This document shows positions 22,079 through 32,431 of a DNA stretch of 64,000 nucleotides, piece by piece. The stretch is taken from the NCBI GenBank assembly GCA_021733835.1, contig JAIPKD010000004.1, forward strand, positions 1 to 64,000, in the 5' to 3' direction. This DNA comes from Verrucomicrobiota bacterium (lineage in GTDB: Bacteria > Verrucomicrobiota > Verrucomicrobiia > Limisphaerales > JAIPKD01). The notes beneath the pieces were generated by a model. The model made no database searches and was not told the origin of the DNA. It saw nothing but the letters and a program-made list of their open reading frames with translations. The translations under genes and the position numbers were made by a program. Within the stretch, counting starts at the first letter, position 1, and every line of letters begins with the position of its first letter.

Positions 22079-22302
22079 AAGCCAGCCTCCCGGCAGGTTG
22101 TTTCCAAAATGGAAACAACTGAATCCTCATCAAGTTCGCAGGATTCAAAGATGTTCTTCAGATGTTTACTGACAGCCGGCACCTTTACATTGAACATCCC
22201 GGCCAACGCCTTCTGCGTCAGCCAGAAATTCTCGTCATGATACAAGACGCCGACTTTTTTGTCGCCTTCCGGGGTGCTGTATAGGATGATTTCGTTTTTC
22301 AT
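22075..22302 (-). pseudogene. truncated RhuM-family (virulence RhuM) N-terminal fragment
   Basis: MKNEIILYSTPEGDKKVGVLYHDENFWLTQKALAGMFNVKVPAVSKHLKNIF resembles the RhuM N-terminus; only 75 aa, overlaps the next ORF by ATGA. Confidence 0.7.
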
Positions 22303-22730
22303 AGGTCGTTCACCACCCGATGGATACCGTTTTTCACCATTCGTTCACCGAAATTTACGACCAGCCCCAGCTTCAATCCGGTCAGGCGAAGATAGGTCAA
22401 TGTCTGGGTTTCAAATATCTGGTTATATTGGGAAGTAGCCTTACATTCCACAATGACTTTGCCGTCAACGATCAAATCAATACGAAGTGGTGTTGAGAGC
22501 GTCTGCCCTTTATAGGGTATCGGCAAAGATACCTGACGCTGAATTTGAAGTCCGGCATGGTTCAATTCCCAGGCAAGGGCTTCTTCATATACGCTTTCCA
22601 GCAGACCGGGGCCGCCAAGGGTCCGGTGTACTTCGATAGCGCAACGGACAATCTCGCGGCTGATCTCGTTTTCGGAATTAACGCAAGGACGCGAAGGCGC
22701 AAAGATTTTGTTTATTATCCCTTGCGTCAT
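22299..22730 (-). CDS. GxxExxY family protein
   Basis: CAIEVHRTLGGPGLLESVYEEALAWEL...IDLIVDGKVIVECKA...GLKLGLVVNFGE. Confidence 0.88.
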   Translation of the reverse strand: MTQGIINKIFAPSRPCVNSENEISREIVRCAIEVHRTLGGPGLLESVYEEALAWELNHAGLQIQRQVSLPIPYKGQTLSTPLRIDLIVDGKVIVECKATSQYNQIFETQTLTYLRLTGLKLGLVVNFGERMVKNGIHRVVNDL

Positions 22731-22908
22731 GGCGTCCCTGCGTCTTTACGTTTTTTTCCTTCATAAGCCGGCATCAACTCCCATAACTCGTTTTGATGGA
22801 GCCGGATCGGATCAGCATTATTTTATACGATTGCGCGGATTTTCTTGAGGATTCGCACGCATCTACATAAGCTAACAGGCAATCGCTACAAAAAAAGCCT
22901 AATAAACT

Positions 22909-23859
22909 ATGAAAGATCAAAATAGTTACACAAGACGTACATTCCTGAAGACGGCTGCCTGCGGCATCGCCGCCGTGCCCGCTGTCGGGTCTTACGCGGC
23001 ACCCGCCACGCAAGAGGCGCGAGTGAATTTCGCTCTCGCCACCTATTCTTACTGGCACTTTCGTCCGCCAAGGACGCCGGTTTCAACGGTCATAGAAAAA
23101 GCGGCGCGACTTGGATTCGGCGGAGTCGATATCCTTCATAGGCAAATGGATAGCGAGGAGAAGTCGTACATGAACAAACTCAAAAGGACGGCCCTCGTCA
23201 ACGGCATCGATCTCGTTTGCCTGTCCATCCACCAGGACTTCGTTTATCCATCCGCCGAAGACCGTCAGAGGAACATCGAGCACACGATCAAGTGTATCGA
23301 ACTCGCGTATCAAATGGGAATACCCTGTATCAGGCTGAACTCGGGCCGCTGGAAGACGGTTGACACATTCGATCGCCTTATGGAACTGCGTGGAGAGGAA
23401 CCGGTGCCGCCCGATCACACCGTCGACGAAGGCTTCAAGTGGTGTATCGATTCCATCGAGAAATGCCTGCCTACGGCTGAGAAATGCGGCGTTACCCTCG
23501 CCCTCGAAAATCATTGGGGTCTGACCTCGACACCCGACGGCCTGCTGCGCATCGCAAACGCCATCGACTCGCCATGGCTCGGCGTCCTTATGGATACGGG
23601 AAACTTTCTCGAAGACCCTTACGATAAGCTGGAGATGATCGCGCCGAAAGCGGTCTTCGTCCAAGCAAAAACATACTTCGGCGGCGGCGAATGGTATACG
23701 CTCGATCTCGACTACAAACGAATCGCGCGCATCCTCGCCAAGAATAATTACAACGGCTATATCTCGCTCGAATTCGAGGGCAAAGAAGACGCGGACTCAG
23801 GAGTACCCAAGAGCCTCGAGTTACTCCGGAACGCCTTCAGTGAGTATCCGGAAACTTGA
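22909..23859 (+). CDS. sugar phosphate isomerase/epimerase-like TIM barrel with Tat-type signal
   Basis: YTRRTFLKTAACGIAAVPAVGSYA signal; LALENHWGLTSTPDGLLRI, LGVLMDTGNF, GYISLEFEGKED. Confidence 0.85.
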   Translation: MKDQNSYTRRTFLKTAACGIAAVPAVGSYAAPATQEARVNFALATYSYWHFRPPRTPVSTVIEKAARLGFGGVDILHRQMDSEEKSYMNKLKRTALVNGIDLVCLSIHQDFVYPSAEDRQRNIEHTIKCIELAYQMGIPCIRLNSGRWKTVDTFDRLMELRGEEPVPPDHTVDEGFKWCIDSIEKCLPTAEKCGVTLALENHWGLTSTPDGLLRIANAIDSPWLGVLMDTGNFLEDPYDKLEMIAPKAVFVQAKTYFGGGEWYTLDLDYKRIARILAKNNYNGYISLEFEGKEDADSGVPKSLELLRNAFSEYPET

Positions 23860-23864
23860 TCAAA

Positions 23865-26207
23865 CTAGTCCACGGCCAATTCGTAAAGGATAGTCGCACC
23901 CTCGCCCGTTGCGTCCGCGACATCGGCGGTAAACGTCAGCGTATGATCATTCGTGCGCACCGGCAGCTCCTGAACACGCCGTCCGCCGAGTGAAAGCGCC
24001 CAGACCTTTACGCGCGTGATGTCCGTGTCCGGATCAAACTCGATTGAAACCTCGGCGGTTCCGGCGCGAACCAGGTACGGCAGTTGTCCCCAGTCCAACA
24101 GCGTCTTACGCGCCTTTTCGGCATATTCGATCCCGGAGTTCTGAAGATCTGTCAGGTGCGTCACGAGCAACCGCTTGCTCTCAGGAATCTCGGCGCCGTC
24201 CAATGCGCTCACCCAGACGGTGGCGTCGTAGCCACCGACCGTTATCCGCACCCCGGCTTCCCCGGCATCAATGGTCTTGCCGACGCTTGCAAACCCGCCT
24301 GCCGTACGCGGTGTGTCGATGACCATTGTTCCTTTGTCGCCTTCGACCAAAATTTCGCCTGTCTCGCTCTCGAAAATATTCGACCTCGGATCGGTCGGGT
24401 TTTCGTCCGAGACGATCCCGCGCTCGCGAAGGAGCCCAAGAACCTCCTCATCGCCGAGCGAATATGGATACTTATCGATCACGGCGTCACTCTCATACGC
24501 CGCAGCCGGCGTTTCCCATTCCAGCGGCAGGCCGAGCGTCAAATCGTAATCTATCTTATCCTCGGCGACATAAGTGCCTACCTTTGTTATCCACGCCGCC
24601 CAATGCCAGTCCGGCGGAATACGGGGAATACGATTTTTCGGATTCCGCAAGTCCTTCGGCGTCATGGTCACCGCCACACTGTGCGGCGCCGGCTGCATAT
24701 CACCGCGGAGGAACAGAAGCAAAGACGCCCTCTCGGCCGCCTGACTTAATGGGTCGGAGGCGAGATCGAAATACCCCATCCGCGACGGCTCGGAAATCGA
24801 GTTGCGGCTATGACTATATGCAAACCGCCAAATACCATCCCAGTCCTGCAATGCGCCCATTGCGCCGGTTAATATTCCGCCGACGCCCCGGAAACGTCCC
24901 GGCGCCGAGTAATTGTACTCGCTTATCGTATATGGTTTACCCAATAACCGCGTAAACGTCCGCGTCCTCCCGCCGTCAGCGCCGGAGCTGATCGGATTCT
25001 CGTTCGGACACCGGCTCGGCAGCCGCCAGTCGTTCTCAAGGAACCGTGGATGATCCACATAAAAATGATCGTCCACGTAATCATACTCCGCGCGCGCCGC
25101 CTGGTCGGTCACGTAATACGTCCATGAATTCGCGTTACTGATCAGCGCACGGCAGCCGATCTCATCCCTCAGGAATCGGCGCATTTCGCCGGTCATCCGC
25201 CGCTCTGTTTGTGAAAGGAAGAGTATGAAATCCCGCGTGCGCGGCGAGTTCGACCAGAGGTTCTCGGGCATATCGACTGAGCCTACTGCCGGATTCTCGT
25301 TATCATTGAGGACACCACCCCATTCGGACTTCAGCCCCTCTTTATCACCAAACCTGTCAACCAGCCATCTATTCCACGCCTCGCGCCATTCCGGGATTTC
25401 TTTGATCTGACTATAGAAATTCGCGAAGTTACCCTCGTTAATCATGACAAGGCCGATTAAAGCCGGATCATCCGCATACCGCACACTAGAGACGCTGTTT
25501 GTTCGATCGAGGAAGTTCCGGGCAAACTGTTTCCAATTCTCACGAGCACCATCGTGCACGGGGACGAGTATCTTGAACGTGTTCATCGGTATCACGCCTT
25601 GTTTCGACTCGCCGATGTCCTGATAGCGCACACGCCGCGAAACAAATATATCCGTCGTCCAGTAAATCCCACGCCTACGCAATGCGTCCACCAGGTAGTC
25701 CAGGCACCGCGCCTGCTCGGGATTCAACTTAGTGCCCGCCTGCTCCGACGTAACCAAGTCTCGCTCGTAATGATGTAGCCGCACCGTGTTATAACCTATG
25801 CGCGCCAGACGCTCGGCCAGCATATCAGCTGTAGATTCATCCAGGTACTGCGCACTGAAGCAGAGGTTAACGCCATAAAACTTCTGCCGCGTCCGTGGTT
25901 TGTCGGCAAAAGCGAACTTCCCGTCATCACTCAGTATCACCCTCCCATACTTGCCCGCCGGTGGATCGACGAAACCCATCGCCGTAAAATCCAGCGCGGA
26001 ACCCGCCTTGATCTCAAGCTCAGGCTCAAGCTCGATCCAGTCCGCGCCCGCGGACAGTTCAACTATATCGTCGTCATCCCCGGCCGCGATCACCGAACTT
26101 GAAACCAATCCAGTAATAAAAACAACACCGCCGACCAACAACGCACACCCCCATCGATACACAACACTCGACCTCTTCAGAGACAAAAAAGTATGGATCA
26201 CGTTCAT
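23865..26207 (-). CDS. exported glycoside hydrolase (cellulase/GH5-like TIM barrel)
   Basis: KFYGVNLCFSAQYLDESTADMLAERLARIGYNTVRLHHYE, VMINEGNFANFYSQI, GKPYTISEYNYSAPGRFRG; signal anchor near the N-terminus. Confidence 0.75.
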   Translation of the reverse strand: MNVIHTFLSLKRSSVVYRWGCALLVGGVVFITGLVSSSVIAAGDDDDIVELSAGADWIELEPELEIKAGSALDFTAMGFVDPPAGKYGRVILSDDGKFAFADKPRTRQKFYGVNLCFSAQYLDESTADMLAERLARIGYNTVRLHHYERDLVTSEQAGTKLNPEQARCLDYLVDALRRRGIYWTTDIFVSRRVRYQDIGESKQGVIPMNTFKILVPVHDGARENWKQFARNFLDRTNSVSSVRYADDPALIGLVMINEGNFANFYSQIKEIPEWREAWNRWLVDRFGDKEGLKSEWGGVLNDNENPAVGSVDMPENLWSNSPRTRDFILFLSQTERRMTGEMRRFLRDEIGCRALISNANSWTYYVTDQAARAEYDYVDDHFYVDHPRFLENDWRLPSRCPNENPISSGADGGRTRTFTRLLGKPYTISEYNYSAPGRFRGVGGILTGAMGALQDWDGIWRFAYSHSRNSISEPSRMGYFDLASDPLSQAAERASLLLFLRGDMQPAPHSVAVTMTPKDLRNPKNRIPRIPPDWHWAAWITKVGTYVAEDKIDYDLTLGLPLEWETPAAAYESDAVIDKYPYSLGDEEVLGLLRERGIVSDENPTDPRSNIFESETGEILVEGDKGTMVIDTPRTAGGFASVGKTIDAGEAGVRITVGGYDATVWVSALDGAEIPESKRLLVTHLTDLQNSGIEYAEKARKTLLDWGQLPYLVRAGTAEVSIEFDPDTDITRVKVWALSLGGRRVQELPVRTNDHTLTFTADVADATGEGATILYELAVD

Positions 26208-26320
26208 ATCATTATTAAACGCATTCTCGAACCAAATATTCGAAATACCCGGTGAAATCCAGTAACAAATTGCGAAAACCCGAATAATATTGGGCGTAAT
26301 CAATTCGTGTCACCATATAT

Positions 26321-26445
26321 CGGAGCGCGGCTGTGCTGAAAGCCAGCCGCAGCAGTATAAATAGGTAGTGGCGCCTGGTAATTGAGTAAAACCGTGGCGT
26401 TCGAATCTGCTGCAGCTGATCCTGCGGATACAGCCACGCTCCGCA
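26321..26445. repeat. dispersed GGAGCGCGGCTGTG repeat copy C
   Basis: CGGAGCGCGGCTGTGCTGAAAGCCAGCCGCAGCA...TGATCCTGCGGATACAGCCACGCTCCG. Confidence 0.8.
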
Positions 26446-26636
26446 ACTCCCCTCTCGTTCGCATACACGTTTTCGTTTAGTATGATCGACTGCGGGAGGA
26501 TTAAATCCGAAGCACGAAACAAATTCGAATGACCGAATTATACACGACGACATAAATAATTGCGCATAATCGGCGCAGTGTAGTATTCGGTTGCCTCCAC
26601 ATCACTAATTGCTCCTGTACAGAATAAACTATGTGT

Positions 26637-27116
26637 CTAAGAATCGCCCGGCTGGGCTCCCCCTCCTTCGAAATCCAAATCCAAATCCAAATCGGGATCG
26701 AAATCGAAATCGCTATCGAAATCCTCCTCCTCTATGACCAAGTAGGTTCCGAGCTCTTCGCTAACGTCATAGCCCCTCCCACTAAGCTGGCTGAGCATTG
26801 CCGCCATGCGGTCTGTCTCTGTTCTACGTTCCCGGCTCTCGGCCTTGTCCAAAGCGTTGCCGACTACGAGAACGTCCTGGATCGCTGCGCACTCCAATGC
26901 CGATCCGCGGGTGATTTCGAAGTATCGCCGCCGGTCGGCTTGTGCCGTCTTGCCGTTTGCTTCGGCAATGTTCAACGGGATCGACTGACTAGCGCGAAGC
27001 CACTGGCCACGTGCCGGACAGCGCGCTCCGGTCAACGAATCGGTCTTCTCGTAAACCCAGGCCGCGTATCCGATTGACAGACGTTAGACGTCAAGTTTCT
27101 CGCGTCCAAGTCCCAT
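26637..27116 (-). pseudogene. S23/four-helix bundle (23S rRNA IVP-like) gene with premature TAA at codon 11
   Basis: ATG at 27114-27116 gives MGLGREKLDV-TAA-RLSIGYAAWVYEKTDSLTGARCPARGQWLRASQSIPLNIAEANGKTAQADRRRYFEI...; stop at 27084-27086; Asp-rich hexamer-encoded tail. Confidence 0.75.
26669..26726. repeat. hexamer (GATTTC/GGATTT) array, left arm
   Basis: GAAATCCAAATCCAAATCCAAATCGGGATCGAAATCGAAATCGCTATCGAAATCC. Confidence 0.85.
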
Positions 27117-27129
27117 GATGCTCGATTTA

Positions 27130-27181
27130 AACCCCGATCCCGATTTCGATCCCGATCCCGATTTCGATTTCGATTTGGATT
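27130..27181. repeat. hexamer (GATCCC/GATTTC) array, right arm, inverted relative to left arm
   Basis: CCCCGATCCCGATTTCGATCCCGATCCCGATTTCGATTTCGATTTGGAT. Confidence 0.85.
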
Positions 27182-27291
27182 ATGACCGAACTACTAGGTG
27201 GCACGGAAAGGTGTTATGTGCATTTAAGTCGTCGTGTATAGAAATGGCCAAAACAAAAAAATTCAAGTCCCTTCTGATCTCAGACCACTCA

Positions 27292-27348
27292 ACACCTCAA
27301 CACCTCAACACCTCAACACCTCAACAGCTCAACAGCTCAACAGCTTAA
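27292..27348. repeat. CTCAACAC/CTCAACAG octamer tandem array (about 7 units)
   Basis: CTCAACACCTCAACACCTCAACACCTCAACACCTCAACAGCTCAACAGCTCAACAG; a 2-unit relative lies at 17051-17067. Confidence 0.9.
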
Positions 27349-27373
27349 TCACTTAAAACCCGAGAGGAAACTT

Positions 27374-27487
27374 GCCCCGTCAGGGGCAAAATATTTATAG
27401 CCACACCCGCCACACAAATCCGTTAAGTCCCTTTAGGGACGTAATATTTACTTCTTCATGGTGAACGTTTCATCCCTAACGGGATTC
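27374..27487. repeat. short-hairpin + AATATTTATAG boxes
   Basis: GCCCCGTCAGGGGCAAAATATTTATAG; GTCCCTTTAGGGACGTAATATTTA; ATCCCTAACGGGAT; related ATCCTGTAGGGATGAAATATTTATAG at 17982-18007. Confidence 0.75.
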
Positions 27488-27496
27488 TGAAGGGCG

Positions 27497-27573
27497 TAGC
27501 CGGTTTGCAACCGAATGATGCCGTAGCATTCGAGGCCGCAGCGGCTGATCCTTCGGACACAGCCGCGCTCCGC
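27497..27573. repeat. dispersed GGAGCGCGGCTGTG repeat copy D
   Basis: GCATTCGAGGCCGCAGCGGCTGATCCTTCGGACACAGCCGCGCTCCG. Confidence 0.8.
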
Positions 27574-27763
27574 TGGATCAAGCTCTCAGGATTAGTTTGA
27601 TTTATCTCCGTATTTGTTTAACTTATAATTCCATGGTGGGGTTTGACTTTTTTCGTAAAACGATATTATCTTGCACCCGTCATTGTTCGGAGTTGACGAA
27701 GTCAATGGCAATCGGACAAAAAACCGATACCGCGTCGATTAACGTCAAAAAAACTGATCCTCG

Positions 27764-28432
27764 ATGAATATATTATTCGCCCTATACAAATCCTCGGTAG
27801 GAAAAAAGTACATCGTCGCCGCAACCGGTTTTTTGCTCTTCATATTTCTCATCGGGCACCTACTCGGGAATCTTCAAATCTACATGGGCGCGGAGAAGCT
27901 AAACGCGTATGCGCACTTTCTCCAGACAAAGCCGCTGTTGATTTGGGCGTCGCGCGCCGGCCTGCTCCTGATAGCGCTCGTACACGTCACCACGACTATC
28001 AAGCTCGCATTGGAAAACAAGGCGGCGCGTCCTGTCGGATACGAAGTGTCGAAGGCCCCCTATGCGCCGCTGACCGCCAGGAGCATTCTCGTAAGCGGCA
28101 TCATTATCGGCTTATTCGTAGTCTATCATATACTCCATTTCACAAGCGTCACGTTTAACCCTGAATTCAGCGACCTCCGCGCCGCCCATAACGTCTACGG
28201 CATGGTGGTGGCCGGATTTTCGAATACCTACGTCAGCGCCTTTTATATAATCTCGATGGTACTCCTGTTCATGCACCTGCGCCACGGTATCTCGAGTTTC
28301 TTCCAGACATTCGGCATGAATAACAAAACATACAGAACAACGATTGAACGGCTTGCCGTTGTCGCCGCCGGACTCGTGTTTCTTGGCAACATATCGATTC
28401 CGTTGGTCGTACTCCTTGGATTCATCAAATAA
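27764..28432 (+). CDS. sdhC: succinate dehydrogenase cytochrome b558 subunit
   Basis: Multi-TM; ATGFLLFIFLIGHLLGNLQIYMGAEKLNAYAHFL; followed by sdhA and sdhB. Confidence 0.92.
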   Translation: MNILFALYKSSVGKKYIVAATGFLLFIFLIGHLLGNLQIYMGAEKLNAYAHFLQTKPLLIWASRAGLLLIALVHVTTTIKLALENKAARPVGYEVSKAPYAPLTARSILVSGIIIGLFVVYHILHFTSVTFNPEFSDLRAAHNVYGMVVAGFSNTYVSAFYIISMVLLFMHLRHGISSFFQTFGMNNKTYRTTIERLAVVAAGLVFLGNISIPLVVLLGFIK

Positions 28433-28450
28433 CAAAAACCTCCATCTCAA

Positions 28451-30350
<1,900 letters not shown>

Positions 30351-30364
<14 letters not shown>

Positions 30365-30406
30365 CTCAATTACAAGTAACTCAGTTACAAGTAACGCAGT
30401 TACAAG
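30351..30406. repeat. 15-bp dyad tandem repeat at the sdhA-sdhB junction
   Basis: CAGTTACAAGTAACT repeated about 4 times; each unit contains AGTTAC-AA-GTAACT. Confidence 0.9.
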
Positions 30407-30415
30407 CAATCAACA

Positions 30416-31201
30416 ATGAATCTCACACTCAAAATCTGGCGGCAGCAAAACTCGAAGGCGCAAGGCGAATTCGTCGAGTACAAGGTGACCGACGTTTCAG
30501 AAGATATCTCATTCCTCGAGATGCTCGATGTGCTGAACGAAGACCTCATAGAGCGCGGCGAAGACCCCGTTGCATTCGACTCAGACTGCCGCGAAGGCAT
30601 TTGCGGCGCCTGCTCTATCGTCGTCAACGGCATCCCACACGGACACCAATCGGGGACCACCGTCTGCCAACTGCACATGCGCCACTTCGATGACAGTCAG
30701 AAAATCGTGGTCGAACCGTTCAGGGCCAAACCCTTCCCGATCATCAAGGACTTGGTCATCGATCGCTCGGCAATGGACAGAGTGATCCAGGCAGGCGGAT
30801 TCATCTCGGTCGGCACAAACCAGTTCGCCGAGGCCAACGCCATCCCAGTCCCAAAAGACGTCGCCGAGTCCGCCATGGACGCCGCCTCATGCATCGGCTG
30901 CGGCGCATGCGTCGCGGTTTGTAAGAACGCATCCGCAATGCTATTCGTCGCCGCCAAAGTCTCGCACCTCAACCTGCTGCCGCAAGGCAAGCCCGAAAAA
31001 GACCGGCGCGTAACCAACATGATCAGGACTATGGACGCGGAAGGATTCGGAAACTGCACCAATATCGGCGCCTGCGAAACCGCCTGCCCGAAAGGCGTCA
31101 GCCTCGACTTTATAGCGCAGATGAACCGCGACTACGCCAAAGCGATCATTAAGGGACAATTATTAAACGCGTCCCAAACGGCGGCGCAGGAAACTAAATA
31201 A
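30416..31201 (+). CDS. sdhB: succinate dehydrogenase iron-sulfur subunit
   Basis: [50 protein letters not shown]. Confidence 0.96.
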   Translation: MNLTLKIWRQQNSKAQGEFVEYKVTDVSEDISFLEMLDVLNEDLIERGEDPVAFDSDCREGICGACSIVVNGIPHGHQSGTTVCQLHMRHFDDSQKIVVEPFRAKPFPIIKDLVIDRSAMDRVIQAGGFISVGTNQFAEANAIPVPKDVAESAMDAASCIGCGACVAVCKNASAMLFVAAKVSHLNLLPQGKPEKDRRVTNMIRTMDAEGFGNCTNIGACETACPKGVSLDFIAQMNRDYAKAIIKGQLLNASQTAAQETK

Positions 31202-31230
31202 CATTCGGCAACTGCACCGCGGCACCGGCA

Positions 31231-31431
31231 TCAGCCTTCCACAGGCAGTTCACCGAGTTGCATCGAGCTGACCAAATCCTTCTCCGCCAACACCCAATCC
31301 TCCAACGTCAACGGATGCTGCGGCAATTTATCACGAAAAATCGCATAGGCATGTTGCCTGACCATCGACTTGGTGACGCCTGGCGTGAAAGGCTTCGGTT
31401 GCTCGACAGACCTCTTTTCTCTCCGCTCCAT
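31231..31431 (-). CDS. small DUF2934-like protein
   Basis: VRQHAYAIFRDKLPQHPLTLEDWVLAEKDL resembles the DUF2934 helix pattern. Confidence 0.5.
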   Translation of the reverse strand: MERREKRSVEQPKPFTPGVTKSMVRQHAYAIFRDKLPQHPLTLEDWVLAEKDLVSSMQLGELPVEG

Positions 31432-31516
31432 ACGCTTTACTCCTAACGCAAGTTATTCCAATAGGACCGATAAATCAAATGAGTGCGGTACCTTTCACCA
31501 TCCAATCGTTTCGTAG

Positions 31517-31858
31517 TTAATTACCTTGCTCTTTATCTTTCGCGCCCGGTACAACGGTCCCTGTTTGCCTTTCCTCCAATTCTTCTATTCTTCTCTTTAA
31601 ATCTCCGATCTCTTGTTCCCGCTCGGCATCCGCCGCCTTTGCCGAAAGATACGAATCTCGCTCCCACCAATCCACACCAAGTTCCTTTGCCTTATCAACC
31701 GACGCAATCATGAGACGGATTTTGATTGTCAGGAGCTCTATATCGGCTATTTGAATCTTTATATCTCCGGCAATAACAAGCCCTTTGTCTAGTACGCGCT
31801 CCAGAACATCGGCCAAGGTCGCGGACTGCAATGATTGAACATTACTTCGTTCTGTCAT
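31517..31858 (-). CDS. gas vesicle protein, GvpA-family minor subunit (GvpJ/S type)
   Basis: TLADVLERVLDKGLVIAGDIKIQIADIELLTIKIRLMIASVDKAKELGVDWWERD. Confidence 0.93.
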   Translation of the reverse strand: MTERSNVQSLQSATLADVLERVLDKGLVIAGDIKIQIADIELLTIKIRLMIASVDKAKELGVDWWERDSYLSAKAADAEREQEIGDLKRRIEELEERQTGTVVPGAKDKEQGN

Positions 31859-31888
31859 TTTCTTTTCCCTCTGTATATAGTTCCATAT

Positions 31889-32431
31889 TTATAGAAGATT
31901 TCCTAATGGCCCGAGGTCAACATTGAGATCTTCATCTTCAATCCCAAAAACCGCCTGGAGTTCTTGAAGTTTTTTACGCATAGCCTTCAGGCTAAGTCCA
32001 AGCTTCTGGATTTCAATGGCCGAGAGAGAACCTTTCTTGACCCTGCGATAGGCTTCTTTTTCCATCAGCTGCCTTATGAGCTCTATGAGCGTTAACACCA
32101 GTTTGGCAATCCCCTTCTCAGCGTTTTCTGGATCGGCTGCATCGATCAGCCGTGGAATATTCCTCTCGGCCTTTCTGATTTCGGCTTGGATTCTCTCTAT
32201 TTCACGTAATTCCTCCGGAGAAGCCTCTCTGTTTGGATCAGTATAACCACGGTGTCCCAGCTCCTCGGCTTTTGATATCGATGTAAGCATAATACGAAGC
32301 CCGGCATAGACCAGATCGACGTCGGCCAGGCGGATGGCAAGTTCGCCCTCTACCACGGCTCCCTTTTCCAGAATTTTATCAAGCGCCTCGACGAGGCTGA
32401 CATTATCAGTTTGCTGAAGTGATCTATTCAT
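31889..32431 (-). CDS. GvpJ/S - GvpK fusion protein
   Basis: N-term SLVEALDKILEKGAVVEGELAIRLADVDLVYAGLRIMLTSISKAEELG (GvpA family) followed in one ORF by NAEKGIAKLVLTLIELIRQLMEKEAYRRVKKGSLSAIEIQKLGLSL...EDLNVDLGPLGNLL (GvpK). Confidence 0.9.
   Translation of the reverse strand: MNRSLQQTDNVSLVEALDKILEKGAVVEGELAIRLADVDLVYAGLRIMLTSISKAEELGHRGYTDPNREASPEELREIERIQAEIRKAERNIPRLIDAADPENAEKGIAKLVLTLIELIRQLMEKEAYRRVKKGSLSAIEIQKLGLSLKAMRKKLQELQAVFGIEDEDLNVDLGPLGNLL

Noticed and set aside
27115-27348. 77-aa ORF MMLDLNPDPDFDPDPDFDFDLDYD...
   Set aside because: Simply translates the hexamer and octamer microsatellites; kept as repeats instead.
27292-27348. Possible CRISPR-like array
   Set aside because: Contiguous octamers without spacers, no cas genes in the window; microsatellite.
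27645-27680. Possible sigma70 promoter TTGACT...TATTAT upstream of sdhC
   Set aside because: Spacer appears to be only about 15 bp; too weak to list as a feature without TSS data.
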